From: Alectoria sarmentosa
Lineage: Eukaryota; Ascomycota; Lecanoromycetes; Lecanorales; Parmeliaceae
NCBI GenBank assembly: GCA_009733775.1
Contig: WOGZ01000411.1
Location: 1 to 26,278 of the forward strand
Length of the DNA: 26,278 nt
Reading direction: 5' to 3'
The notes under the pieces were generated by a model. It saw only the letters and a program-made list of their open reading frames with translations. It searched no databases and was not told the DNA's origin. A program made the translations under genes and the position numbers. This document shows positions 1-11,448 of this stretch, in pieces (within the stretch, counting starts at the first letter, position 1; every line of letters starts with the position of its first letter).

Positions 1-1149
1 GGCCATGGGTCATGGCTACTGATCCCTGACTCCCTATGCGACTCACTAACCCACAGTCCCACTGTAGCGATCAGTATTCATCGTCTTTTTCATCTCTTCA
101 ATGTGGAAGGCCAGGGGAATGTCGCGCAACACTTGGTAAGGCTCACCAAGCCCCGGTTCTATGATTTTCGTTTGATAGACCGGGAGTATTGAGGCTGCAG
201 AGCGACTCAAGATCAACACGGTCATCTCGCAGGACAATCCCGAAAGCTTCAACAGGTTCTGGCAAAGCTGCGGCAGACACCCCGCCTTCACCAACAGCTT
301 TCGAGGAACCTGTTCTTGAAGGTCGAGACCAGGAGAATAGTCATCATAATGATAACGACAAGGGTAGGTTAAAGGAAAAGCGAAAAACGAAGCTTTGGGT
401 GGTAGGGAAAGAAAACGATATGTCGGAGCTGCCTCGGAGCAAGTGAACGGTAGATGCGAGAGCTTCGAAGGCATTGGAGTCGATTGTTAGCCAAATTTAT
501 AGTACGCCTGCCAAGAATATTCTTGTTTGAAGAGACATAGCGCATTTGTAGACGGCGGAGTAGCAGGCGACTAGATCCTACGGGAATCTCTCAACGAATG
601 GTCAAGGCGTACAATGAACACTTGCATGATTGCTGCGCTCGAACAAACATAGAGTGCGAGATGCCGCGAACCTGAGAGCTGAAAAATAGGATTGGAAATA
701 GACCAACTAATTCCACACGCCGAAATCACAACTAGACGGCGTTAATAGCCGACACTTATCGCCAGAAAGCGTTACAATTGTGGAGAACGTCATGGGAGCC
801 TTTGGATTACCAATGTTGCAGATCCAAATGCCACTTCATGATGCCGCATGCACGCGAAGAATCCCTTCGTCCCAACGTCTCTGTCCTAGCCTTTATCGGT
901 ACTCATTCAAGGAATTGTTGTAATCATCTCCCAGAGCACCGTTCTCGCACGATGAATGACCGTAAGGAGATCACGCTGGACCCAATTCGAAGATGAGGGG
1001 CATTTGATGAGGCGATTCATGAGGTAGTTTTCCCCATCAAACAATGGTCTTTTCGTTTTATGATGCAGTGAAAAGACCAGAAAAGGATATCATGGACTCA
1101 CTGCGAAGGTGCGAGGCGTTTGACTCCGTCAAAATAGTCGCCTGATCAT
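1..1149. other. Intergenic region without a supportable gene
   Basis: I see no recognisable coding here. A 142-codon open frame on the minus strand (46-474) and an 85-codon frame on the plus strand (189-446) overlap each other. Neither has a recognisable domain or clear splice structure. Composition is ordinary, unlike the AT-rich block at the other end of the window. A gene fragment running off the left edge cannot be excluded. Confidence 0.5.
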
Positions 1150-1259
1150 TTAGTGAGACTAAATGTTAGTTTTGAATGGAGTATGTAATGTGAGAAGTGT
1201 GTGTCATGAGTAAGGTAATTGCTAAAAACTAAATTTAGCGACGGAGCGATTTAGTCTAA
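1150..1259. repeat. Imperfect fold-back (possible small MITE-like relic)
   Basis: The left part holds TTTAGTGAGACTAAA, itself a perfect hairpin (6-bp arms, loop GAG), followed by a TTAGTTTT tract. The right part holds AAAAACTAAATTTAGC and then GATTTAGTCTAA. ACTAAATGTTAGTTTT on the left pairs with the complement of the right tract except for one gap and one mismatch. I see no clear terminal repeats or target duplication. It lies just upstream of the leader of the WW-domain gene, so it could equally be promoter secondary structure. Confidence 0.3.
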
Positions 1260-1311
1260 GGCTGCCGGCGAATGCGCGTTGGAAGTAGAGTAGTGCTTAG
1301 TCAGCCTACGT

Positions 1312-1425
1312 GTCCCCTCACTCCTGTGATTCACTCAGCTCTCAGCTTCACCCTCTGTCCCCTTTCTTCTTTCCTTTCCTTGTTTGTCTTCCTTCATCCT
1401 CATCCTCTTTTTCTTTTTCATCAAC
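1312..1425 (+). promoter_or_regulatory. Pyrimidine-rich leader/core promoter of the WW-domain gene
   Basis: About 110 bases directly before the start codon are almost entirely C and T on the plus strand (runs such as CCTTTCTTCTTTCCTTTCC), ending in TTTTTCATCAACATGG. Long CT tracts before the start codon are common in filamentous ascomycete promoters and 5' UTRs. No convincing TATA box is seen. Assignment rests on composition and position only. Confidence 0.5.
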
Positions 1426-2853
1426 ATGGACTTCGTCAACCAAGCTGCCCAGGCCTATGGCCATCAGCAACAAAGACCAGGCTCCCAAGCCTCCGGTCCT
1501 CCTCACCAAGGCCAGCCTCAGGGCCAGGGCTACTACCCACCCCACCAACCTTCTCCTCAACCTCATCGCTCCCCTGGTCCACCTCAGAGTGCCAATAATG
1601 ACCTCCCACCTGGCTGGATCCAAGAGTGGGACGCGCCAGATAATCGCTACTTCTAGTACGTACTCCCTACCCCTCTTTCAATCCCCAAGTAGCGTCTTGG
1701 GACGTGTGTTGGGGGTACTTACTCTCCAGACATGGCTCAAGACCCGAAAGTCTCTCCGCATCATAAGATACTGACTGTGATCAAGTATCAACCAACGTAC
1801 AGGTGAACGTACCTTCAACCGTCCCTCGGCCCCTCATCAAGGCCCTCCTTCCGACCCCAATCATAACCTTCCTCCTGGCTGGATAGCCGAATGGGACGCC
1901 CCCGATCGCCGCTGGTTCTTCGTCAATCAAAGAACTGGTGAGCGTAGCTGGAATCACCCTGGTGGCCCCTCTCCGCCAGCACAGTACACACAGATGAATG
2001 CTAGGGGGCAGGGACCGATGGGCTCTACATACCAGCAGTCGGAAGTGATTACGCAGGCTCCACAGCAGAAAAACCACAACCTGGCATACGGGGCTGGGGG
2101 AGCAGTGGCTGGATTGGCTGCAGGAGCATTGCTCATGCACGAAGGTCACAAAGTTGGTATGTCCACTATCGCTCCCTATGCTCGGCTCTAAAGAACCATG
2201 ACTAATGGTTTCGTCTTATGACAGAGGAGCACTGGGATAGAGACAAGGACAAGTTCGAAGATGATTTCGATGGCCGTCATCATCATCGAGACGAGGAGCA
2301 TCGTGGGTACGGTGGAGATGGCCGCCGTGGTGGGGATACAATCGTTGAAAATCAGACTTTCATCGACGATAACGATCGGTACGGTGGTGGATACCGCCGT
2401 GGAGACGATACCGTAGTTGAGAACGAAACAATCATCAATGACGACCGCTACGACGACTACCGTCCCCGAAATGACACCTTTGTTGAGAACGAAACTATTG
2501 TCAATGAAGACAATTACGATGATCGTCGCGGCGATGATACTTTCGTCCAGAATGAGACTATTGTTGACGATGATCGGTATGGAGGCCGCGACGACTACAA
2601 CAATACAACTATTGTGCGAGATGATGGCTATGGGGACGACGGAGACCGTAGGGACGAATACAGAGACGATGGATTTGTGGATGATGCTGCCCGATGGACT
2701 GGAGATAAGGTGGGCTTCCATTCGACACTCACCAAGTACCTGCTAATGATGGTCGCGTAGGTACAAGAAGTCGAAGACATCCCTCAAGACATCGAGGGCG
2801 CTTTTGATGAAGGCCGGGATGACCGCCAGGACTACGATGACGACCGCTACTGA
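1426..2853 (+). CDS. Tandem WW-domain protein with glycine-zipper segment and acidic tandem repeats
   Basis: Four exons are supported: 1426-1655, 1786-2156, 2225-2709 and 2761-2853 (1179 nt, 392 aa). The introns (130, 68 and 51 bp) have GT..AG ends and branch-like CTGAC or CTAAT sites. The N-terminus is Pro/Gln-rich. WW1 spans about residues 60-90 (LPPGW start, YFYINQRTGE core) with Phe at the usual second Trp. WW2 spans about 105-135 and keeps the second Trp (SWNHP). The exon 1/2 junction falls inside WW1 and restores its core, which supports the splice model. A Gly/Ala-rich stretch (about 178-196, GAGGAVAGLAAGALLMH) resembles a glycine-zipper membrane or oligomerisation segment. The C-terminal half has acidic repeats with a D-T-x-V-E-N-E-T-I core ending in DDRY. 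WW domains bind Pro-rich ligands; the partner and pathway are unknown. An adaptor role is inferred. Confidence 0.88.
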
Positions 2854-4427
2854 GCGACAGCTAAAATCCGCGCTAAGTAGGACTATTCATATGTCATGCT
2901 CTTGGGTTTAAGCGGGACAAAAGCGGTTCACAATGTGCTTGCTGTCATTGATGCACTGGTGTTCATTATCATGCTCCTCCTAGACCAAATGAAGCTCAAT
3001 TCTAGCCTCCTTACACAACTTCAAGACTGTCTTGTGGTGTTGACTGGCTTCAACGAATCGACCCCATTTTTCTAAGGCCGTGATGCCGGCCATGTACTAT
3101 GTTGGCTCTCCACCTGTCTTGAGACGAAGCCACGAACCGGGAGGGGGGTTTACCCGCCTGGAAAATCACTACACGCATTTAATTACCATTCGAACGAACC
3201 ACGCGAGCTCATACTCCGAACGTAAGATCACCCCGAAGTCAAGACTTCAATCTCATCACTATCCCGAAGTGGGCGGTATGTTTGGCTTGGACACGAAGGC
3301 AAAGCAAATGCTCTCGCCCGACCAAGATGATAAAATCCTTGCCATTGCCTGTTCTCTAGGTCAACACTTACTAGACCACCAGTATCTTTGAGCGTCTCCC
3401 CATGCCCCTACGAGTAAACCCAGCGGTAATCCGACCTGGCCGGCCCCACTTCGACCTACGAGGTATCTAATAGACTTCGCCGCCCAGGATGTTGTTGATT
3501 CATTGCTCTTATCTAGCATAGTGCCAACCAATCTACCGTGCCGAAGGGCTTCTGTTTTATAGATAACCTAGCACCAACCCGTGACTACCAGGTGTTCTGC
3601 AGCTACGAGAAGCCAGGCGACGATGAGGGCAGTGTTGAGGTCGCCGAGATTTCGGCTGGGGGAAGGGGGTGTTGCTGGTAAGGGCACTATATTTGAAGGC
3701 GTGGGTGGCGCGCAGAAGTACGTAGCGGACCCGACCGTCTGTTATTCGCAATTTGGATTGATTCAAGAGGAGAGATTCTTGAACAGGGCAGGAGCACAAG
3801 TTCGAGCAAAATGCAACGCAAGTTAACTACGTTCAGTTTGTTTAGATCAGCACCGAATATAAGTACTGGCCTGTTGCTCTGCTTGCTCTGGACCAAAGAA
3901 CAACCAACAATTCCGAAAGCTAGGCCGTTCCCACCAAGACGGCAATGGGAATATACACAAGGTTTACAATCTATTGGTAAGACCGTGAAGGTGGGTGGCG
4001 CAGATCAGATGTGTCTTCTCTCAACCAAAGACTACCCTAGACTGGGAAGAGACCGCAGACTGCGGCCATGCAAAGCTAGTGCTTGAAACCGCTTAGAACG
4101 ACGCCGAACTCGATTATGCTCTCTCGAAGAAATTGGAAATTAAGATGCCTGTTTTCAGTGGCAAAGGCATCCACTCTTGTCAGTGTCAAGATTAGTAATA
4201 ACACATTGAAGTTCCCTGCATGACTGAAATTACCTCGACAGGTAGGGCTATCCAAATGGTGGAGTCGATGTCGCCGGCGTACTAGATTATTTCAGAGAGA
4301 CTTCGGAGCAGAATGAGGTTCTTGCTCAACACATCGACCACATCACTCTCTGACTGACCAGTCATCAGACGTTGGTTCCAACGCAAGGGTAGCGAACGAA
4401 ATACAACTTCTTAAACACAGCTCTTTT
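2854..4427. other. Intergenic region, no supportable gene
   Basis: About 1.6 kb between the WW-domain gene and the next gene. Open frames of up to about 100 codons occur on both strands (for example 3080-3391 and 3581-3826 on plus), but they overlap antisense frames and show no domain, signal peptide or repeat that I recognise. Composition is ordinary. The 3' UTR of the WW gene must lie at the left end, but I see no clear polyadenylation signal. Confidence 0.5.
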
Positions 4428-4453
4428 GGCCGTGTTGTTGTGCTAGCACGGCC
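4428..4453. promoter_or_regulatory. Inverted repeat GGCCGTG-N12-CACGGCC upstream of the 4564 gene
   Basis: GGCCGTG at 4428-4434 and CACGGCC at 4447-4453 form perfect 7-bp arms around a 12-nt spacer, about 110 bp before the start codon. The arms contain CCG and CGG in inverted orientation, the kind of half-site pair bound by dimeric fungal Zn2Cys6 regulators. The wide spacing makes this only a candidate. A chance hairpin is an alternative. Confidence 0.3.
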
Positions 4454-4460
4454 CTGGCTT

Positions 4461-4563
4461 CTATTTAATCCCCCTCCTCTCTTCAATCCTTCTCTCCTTC
4501 AACGAGGCCAACCCTGATATCCTCTAACATAACCTTCTATCTGACCATTCCTCTCTCACAACA
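4461..4563 (+). promoter_or_regulatory. CT-rich leader with AT box of the coiled-coil protein gene
   Basis: CTATTTAATC at 4461-4470 is TATA-like. It is followed by about 90 bases rich in CTCC/CTTC blocks, leading to CACAACAATGATG. The arrangement matches the leader before the WW-domain gene and supports translation start at 4564. Confidence 0.45.
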
Positions 4564-7500
4564 ATGATGTATTTCTTTCTGGAGATCCTCATCTTCATAG
4601 CTGAGTTCTTTCCTGGCCCACAGCTCAAACCTTTTGGCCAGCAGAAGGGCGGTCCGCAAAACAAGCCCGAGAACAACACAACAGACTGTCATAGCGGAAA
4701 AAAGGTATGAGAAGCGTTCCCCATCTCGAGCGTAGCTGTGGCTGACTTGCTCAGGATAAATCAAAGTCTGCAACACCCAAGCCTACTACTAGGTCCAAGA
4801 CAACAACATCGCAAGTTCCGTCCGGTAGGCCGGGGATCACTCAGAGTGCCAAAGTGTCAGACCAGAATGTATGACTCTAGTACTGTGACGGCGCCCTTCG
4901 AGTGTGGTCTAACGCGTGCTAAGGACGTGTTTATCAAAAAGACTATGACCGATGTGTCAAGGGCGGATGCTGTCACAAGTGGTAATGCAACAAATAGCTC
5001 AGTTCCAAAGGTGAACATCGAACCAGTTATGATCAGTATTTTGTTGCGGAGGAGCGAGGAAGACCCTACCGTGAGCAACGGGCTGGAAGACGTTGGACAA
5101 GATGAGTCTCGAAGCACAGATATTTTGCCCGGGACACAGAACAGTGGGCATAGTGCCACACTTGAGGAGACAGCGAACGGCCTTCAAGATCTTAGCGACA
5201 ATGTTGCGGAAGACGAGCCGAGCTCAATGTTACAAGAGGTGTTGCTGAGGACCGAAGAAGCCGCACATCAGCGGACTCGCGAGGAGCTTACCAGACTTGA
5301 AAACTGGTGCAAGCGTCTGGAAGATGAAAACACGGGGCTTCAAAGACAAGTTGAGGATGCGGGACGTGAGAATTCGAGGATTCAAAGACAGCTTCACCAT
5401 GCGGAAGACGAAATAACGAGGTTTTCGACAGAACTTTCCGGTGCGGAAGGTCGAATACAGGACTTTGCGAATTCCACCGGGATGTATCTGTCGACGATCG
5501 AGCAATTGCGAAATCAAGCCATTGACCTGAATGCGGATATTTCCTGGTACATTCAGCTAGGGATCAACTTCTACGTTCGTTCGCAGAAGGTCGAGAAGTT
5601 GCTGAGCCCGTACGACAGGGTGTTTGCTGAGTATAACAGTCTGATGAGGGAGGCAGCACAATATTTTTCAGTTCCTGTGCACGCCAGAGACGATAAAGGA
5701 GATGTTCACAATGGTGTCACGAGGTTTGAAGAGATTGATGACGACGACGACAACGAGGAAGCGGAGGACGATCAGGAGAACGATGGTGTGCATTTTCTCA
5801 TCACCAATGAGAGTGTTTACGATACCAAGCCAGGAAACAAAGTAGATGCCATTCAAGCAGACGAGAATGTCACCGCACTCGATGATGACAATATCCCTTT
5901 TCCTGGCCATCCAATGAGACCTGGCACCGCAAATAGAGTGCCTTTTTCGGTCTTTACAGTCATTTCTGGCGACACACCGCAGAGTCCGTCAACTTCGCCA
6001 TTGGAGGATCCTGATCAGCAAACTCGGCAAGCTCCTTCACCAGCAGCTCCCGCATATCCAGTAGACTTCGGCTTTTCAGAACCCCCAGACATGCCTGAAG
6101 AGAAATGTAAAACAGCCGCAGTCCGAGCAACAGTACAGAATCCAGCACGTAACACCGAAGCCTCGAGCGCCTCAAATCGTCGCGCACACGGGAGGGGTGG
6201 AATCGGGCGTGGCCGGGGACGTCCAGGTCGTGGCACAAACCACGCGAAAATGCCACTTCGCCGCGGGAGTGGTCCTTCTTTAGGGAATAGTGCGGAGAGT
6301 ACAAATGCTGCAGGCTATTCATCGCCAGTAGCTACTGCGTCTTCGGCGAACAACATCCTGTCGGGATCTTCAGCCAAGACTGGGGATAAGCGTGATGCTA
6401 CCGGACCTCACCTTCCTACAGATTTAATTGTCAATTCAAATCCAGTCACAGCAGACTTCAAAGTTTTAGGGACTACGCCTGAAGTCGAGCATGAGACTGA
6501 GTCACCCCAGGTTGGTGGAAACGCGCCGATAGTAAGATCAGACGTATTTGCCAAATCCTGCGCATCAACTCCCAACAGCAATGCGACTTTTGGAGAGTTC
6601 AACTTTGAAATTGCAGACGAATATCAGATGCTGTCCAATCCGTTCACGCCAGCTACGGGAGGAAATGATGTTTCTCCCGGCCTCGATTTCGACTTTGGAT
6701 CTCCTACCAAAGCGGCACCACTCCAACAAAATATAAATATATTTCCAATACCGATGGAGCATGTGGAAGAAGACTCATCGATCGACACCTACGGAAAGAA
6801 GAGCAATCGCGACCACCGTCTGGTCGGTTCCTCTTCATCAAAAAGCAAATCTAGGCTGACAGGCATGGCAGAGGCGCCATTAACTCCCGCCGTGTTTGAG
6901 ATTTCTCGAGAATCTCAACGTGAGAATTCCGTAGCTTCGCGCTCCTACAGTGTGACAGAAGCAAACTCGGTCTTCCATATACCTAGACGATATGATCCGA
7001 TGGTCTTTGTGATGGATACCGTGATCGCATCTTCACTCGCCGCACACCATGCCAAATTGAACCAGTCGACAAACACTGAAGCTAGGCTTCGAGAGGCACG
7101 GGCCGGCAAGAGAAAGGTGACTGGCTACCAGCCAGAACCCCCTAAGCGACCAACTTGGGCTCCTTTCTCGCCGAGGGAGACTATAAAGGTCCTTCCCGTC
7201 TGGATGCCTGTTAGCCCGACGATTCGTCCCTTTGAATTTGAGCATAAGAAAGGCGAGTCGAGTAGAAGCCAATTTCTTGGTGTAGCCAGAGAAGAAGCTC
7301 ATATGGCAAAGGTGAAAAACTGGATCGCTTCTATCGCTCCTCATGATAAAGACAAAGGTTCAGCACGGAAGCCGAACTCCCAACCTTCATCTGGAAACCA
7401 GATGAAACGAGATACAAAAGCCGCAGAAATGAAGAAGCCTGTCACGGTAGAAGAAATCTTCGACTTGACAATTGGTATTGCACAAATGTCTATTGAGCCA

Positions 7501-8118
7501 TCGATGGACTCATTTTGCGAGCCAAAGCAGGAGATCAAGGTCCAGCTATCAGGAGATTGGAACGTGAGTGGCCTCTGCAACTACACCCCGGATGATTTGG
7601 AAAAGGGTCCCATCTTCGGCCGATTCTTGGATGTTGACTCTGAGACGAGTGGTTTTGGCTTCACAGTGAACAGCCAACAGGCGGCTGACTCTGATGCGGG
7701 GACTGCGATCGAAGCCGGCTATCAATCCGAGATCAAACAGAGAGAGGTCACGGCCAGACAAGAACGACCAGAAGATCTAGATCAGCGTGGGATAGAATCC
7801 GCTGTTGCAGGTAGCGACCAAGAGCATATGGGCCACGAGTCACGTGGGAGAGATGCGGCTGTTCAGACCGATGGCCAGAAGGGTGAAGGTCATGAGTCAG
7901 GCAGGACAAACTCAGATACTGGGACCTGCGACCAGGATGAGGGTTCTTATCAGCCGCTGGAGACAGACCCTGCAGCTCCAAGCGACCGTCCATCTTCTCC
8001 GCCAACAGAAGAGACATACATGTCCCCGTACTCCTTGAGGGGAGCATTCAGCAACGAGAGTGCTACTCCTAGAAAGAAGTTCATATCTCGCTGGAGCCTC
8101 CGATACCGCAAGGATTGA
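4564..8118 (+). CDS. Large disordered coiled-coil protein of unknown function
   Basis: Exons are 4564-4704, 4755-4868 and 4924-8118 (3450 nt, 1149 aa). Both introns (50 and 55 bp) are phase 0 and share donor GTATGA; without them the frame stops at once. The long open frame that begins at GTG 4738 is therefore not the true start. The N-terminus (MMYFFLEILIFIAEFF) is hydrophobic and could be a signal anchor. A Ser/Thr/Lys-rich exon 2 follows. Residues about 188-335 are strongly coiled-coil-like (LTRLENWCKRLEDENTGLQ and similar). An Asp/Glu run sits near 355-373, an RG-rich box (GRGGIGRGRGRPGRG) near 507-521, then a long low-complexity tail with short conserved-looking patches (PRRYDPMVFVMDTVIASSLAAHH; TVEEIFDLTIGIAQMSIEP). 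The RG box suggests nucleic-acid contact and the coil suggests self-association; both are inference. I do not recognise the family. Confidence 0.82.
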
Positions 8119-9417
8119 GGGACGTTGGGTTCTGCTTTGGGTCTTTTGCATGGGATGACGAGGGTTGCTGGTTTGCTCGCTTGCGTTGTCTAGGAGTCAA
8201 TGATGACGATGGAGGATTTGGTGGCTTGAGAGGAAGGAGGGAGTGCTTCTGTTCTTGTGGTTCTGCGGCTGCGGTGATGAAGGGGGGGGGCTATTGTTCG
8301 ATGGAAATATGTTGGGTGTTAGGGTGTTGCTGTTGCTGTTGCTGTTGCATACGGCCATCTTTCTTCGGGTAATCGCCTTCGAGTTTCCATGTTTCTGCTT
8401 TCCTAGATTCAGGTCAATGGATTTCATCGATCGTATTCCGTTTAGTTCTAAGCTTTCTATGACTATAAGAGTTTTGAATCAAGAAAAGTGACACAATCGT
8501 GATTAGTGCTCGCTTACGCGAATGCACACATCACACACACACAAACGAGGGCATACAAATGACGTAGGTAGTGATTGGGCCGTCCCGACGCGAGGGCTAG
8601 CAATTGATTAGAGGTCTGATGAGGCGTATCCTCGTACTCTAGCACTAGGATTCTCCCATGCTTCTAGTAGCATAGACCTGGAGTGAAATGAAATCATGGA
8701 TAGATACGGAGTCCGAGCGGGCGGGATAAGAAATTTATGCCTCTGAAAGAGATGAAGGCGAATGAAGAGCCATGTGTGAATGTAGAACAGGTGTATTTGA
8801 TCATCGGGCGCCTTGGCGCCAAGCAATAAGTAAAAGAAAAATGCAGGGCACGCGCTTTCTCCGGCTCTCATCTGCGGCAGCCTATCAAGCTCGAACCTCT
8901 AATCCTAGACCGAAAAGAGACGAAGAGATTCTGACGATAGACAATGGAAACCAGAGCAAAACCAAAGACACACTCGGGACAACCTAATGTGCTGCACGGT
9001 CACTAGTAGTTACTGCAGTGATGTGTCTCGTAAAGAGATCCGACAGCCCAGCTGTATTTTCGGGCTTTCGATACGTCAACGTCAAGAGAAAGGTCCTTCC
9101 CCTTCAAGGTTCAAACCGAGACCGAGACCGACAGATGTGTCGGACCGCCTCGCACGAATATCTCCGCCAAGAATGCGAAGACAAACTTTACATCATCATG
9201 CAGCTGCTATGGCCAGAATAGCCAATATATCCAGTAACTCGGTTTATAGTTTAGCCTCCATATGCATTACCCCACAGCGAACCCACCTTCTGCAAGATAA
9301 GCGAGCAAAACTAAATGTTCTATGAGATCACCACAGAGACGGTCACGTTCTGAATGCCAAAGCATGCAGACATCCTCCAAAGACAAGCTTGCGACCTTGC
9401 GACCTTGCGTACAGAGA
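8119..9417. other. Intergenic region between the coiled-coil gene and the MFS gene
   Basis: About 1.3 kb with no supportable gene. It holds a G9 run near 8282-8290, the hexamer microsatellite described separately, a CA-rich tract near 8522-8543 and a perfect 12-bp palindrome CTTGGCGCCAAG at 8812-8823. The frame at 8115-8372 is low-complexity Gly/Cys/Asp and overlaps the stop of the upstream gene, so I read it as 3' UTR. The right end must contain the MFS promoter, which has no obvious CT tract or TATA box. Confidence 0.5.
8326..8348. repeat. Hexanucleotide microsatellite (GTTGCT)n
   Basis: Nearly four perfect copies of a 6-bp unit (GTTGCT) lie about 210 bp after the stop codon of the coiled-coil gene, probably in its 3' UTR. 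Simple sequence of this kind is prone to slippage; no function is evident. Confidence 0.85.
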
Positions 9418-11448
9418 ATGGCAACTACTATGAGTTCAATGGAGGACAGCAAGTCAGTAAGTGTACTGTTCCACTGCACGATATGCGTCGACGTAGGATC
9501 CATAACGTCTTGCAGATGGTGCCCAGCCAGGTGCTCGCAGGTGATGAACGCGATTCCAAACACTACACTGGAAGCGGCACAAAGATTGAGAGGTCGCTTG
9601 TTCGTAGACAGGACATGAGATTGATCCCTCTCTGCGCATCTGTGTACCTGATGTGTTTTCTGGATCGATCGAATATTGGTATTTTCCGCCTTTCCCAACG
9701 TACCCTTCATGTTCTGTGCACATCTCCACAGACAATGCGTTAAGCTGGAAACTTCCTCACAGGCAATGCACAAATCCTCAACAGTGAAAGCGGCGACGAT
9801 CTCTTGCAGCAGACGAAAATATCACCGCACCAATACAGGTATGGGGGAAAGACAGATTGCTTTTTATGGATAAGTTGTATTAGACCAATGTTAACCAGTG
9901 GCCATGGACCTTACAGTATCGTATTGACGTTGTTCTACATCAGCTACAGCCTTTTCGAAGTACCATCGAACTATTATCTAAAAAGGGTCGGCCCAAGCGT
10001 ATGTACTACTTCACCCGCCAAACCCTATGTCTTCGTTCAAAAAAGCTTGCTAATGGCTTCACAGAAATGGATTGCATTCATCATGTTCTGCTGGGGTGTC
10101 CTTACAATCGGTTCCAGTGGCGTTACCAATTTTCCTTCTCTCGCAGTCACACGCTTGCTTCTGGGAATCTTCGAGGCTGGTAAGGCTCCATATCAGAATT
10201 CAACGCAATGTCGCTCACACGTATCTCCTATGATTCATACTAATCGCGTGCCATCGCTAGGGATGTATCCCGGCTTGGTCTTCTATCTCACATTCTGGTA
10301 CAGGCCCGAAGAGCGCTCTCTTCGCATCGCCATTTTCCTTGCCTCTGCTTCCTTAGCCGGAGCTTTTGGCGGTAGCATTGCCTACGCTGTCGGACACATG
10401 AACGGAGTGGCGGGGTTAGTTGCATGGCGATGGCTTTTTATCCTGGAGGGGATCCCATCGTGTCTCTTGGCCATAGTAATCCTGTTGGTCCTGCCCGATT
10501 ATCCCGAGTCAGCAAGGTGGTTGAATGCCGAGGAAAAGACTTTGGCTGCTGACCGGATGAAGTCCTGTGGCTCCAAAGGCGGCGACAAAGCTATGACTTG
10601 GGACGATACTAAGAAGACTTTGATGGAGTGGCGCCTGTATGCTCATTACTTGGTAACGTCGACCCCGGTGATGGTTGGAGAAGTAATTTCGTTTGCTAAA
10701 ACATCACTATGAAGCTGTACTTCCTCATCTCAGCGCCCTTTTCCAGCCTGTCCCTGTTCATTCCGGCCATAGTCTCCGGTCTCGGATACACATCTCTCAA
10801 CGCGCAACTCATGACCATTCCACCATATGCAGTCGCCTATGTCGTAACGTTGCTGGTCTCCTGGTCTGCAGATCGCTTCAACTCGTAAGTCGTGACTCCT
10901 CTTTGGCAAAAGGGAAATCAGTCGACAGGGTCCCCTCACTGACACGTCTCTGTACCAGTCGTGCTCTGCACGCAGCAGCCTGCGCACTCATTGCAGCAGT
11001 AGGCTTCATCGGCTTGGCTACGCTGCCGCCCGATGCATACCTCGTAGGTCAAACCCTTCCCTGTTTCCCTTTGTCGCGCATTTACAACCATGTCTTTATG
11101 AATAAATTGCAATTGATTCCTCTCCAGCATCGATACGGCATGCTGGTCATGTCCTCTGCAACGGTATTCGCCAGCACGCCTCCTCTCCTCTCATTCCTTG
11201 CCTCGAACACCCACTCCACGGCCTCCACCGGACTTGCTGTGGCCCTCAACGTCACGTTTGGCGGTGGTCCCGGCCTCCTACTCGGCGTCTGGATCTACAA
11301 ACCTGAAGATGCCAATGGTGGGTATAAGGTTGGCAATTGGGTCAATGCCGCCTTCATGCTAGGTATCCTGGTCATCTGTTCGGGGTTGAGGTGGTGGTAT
11401 GGCAGGATCAATCGGAGTTCAGTGGTGGGGAGGAAGTACGTGCTGTAG
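9418..11448 (+). CDS. MFS transporter, Dal5/allantoate permease (anion:cation symporter) family
   Basis: Nine exons: 9418-9456, 9516-9678, 9763-9838, 9917-9998, 10065-10179, 10261-10652, 10715-10884, 10959-11043 and 11128-11448 (1443 nt, 480 aa, intact frame). The introns are 59-84 bp with GT..AG ends, one with a good branch site (TACTAATC near 10239). Family landmarks appear in order: RLIPLCASVYLMCFLDRSNIG (first membrane helix and motif), LLQQTKISPHQYS, LFEVPSNYYLKRVGPS, RLLLGIFEAGMYPGLVF, FWYRPEERSLR, LPDYPESARWL, then SSLSLFIPAIVSGLGYTSLNAQL's region and a C-terminal GLAVALNVTFGGG helix. This is a plasma-membrane carrier type whose known members import allantoate, vitamins or other organic anions with protons; the substrate cannot be told. 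Start codons at 9322 and 9364 are in frame with 9418 and remain possible. Length is normal for the family. Confidence 0.92.

Noticed and set aside
46..474. 142-aa minus-strand gene at the left edge
   Set aside because: No recognisable domain, no supporting splice or promoter signals, and an equally plausible frame lies on the opposite strand.
2188..2721. 177-aa minus-strand Val/Ile-rich membrane protein
   Set aside because: It is the antisense shadow of the acidic repeat region of the WW-domain gene; complementing Asp/Glu/Asn codons yields Val/Ile/Phe.
4738..8118. Single-exon 1126-aa gene starting at 4738
   Set aside because: The first codon is GTG, and the first 60 residues do not read like the rest of the protein. 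An upstream ATG at 4564 with two small canonical introns joins in frame at 4924 and has a CT-rich leader.
8115..8372. Gly/Cys-rich small secreted protein
   Set aside because: It begins inside the end of the upstream gene with no signal peptide, and its Cys run comes from the GTTGCT microsatellite.
9090..9130. tRNA B-box-like GGTTCAAACC
   Set aside because: Flanking bases do not form a T stem or acceptor stem; it is a chance match in the MFS upstream region.
9267..9773. 168-aa minus-strand gene
   Set aside because: It lies antisense to the first exons of the MFS transporter, whose protein motifs and splice sites are clear.
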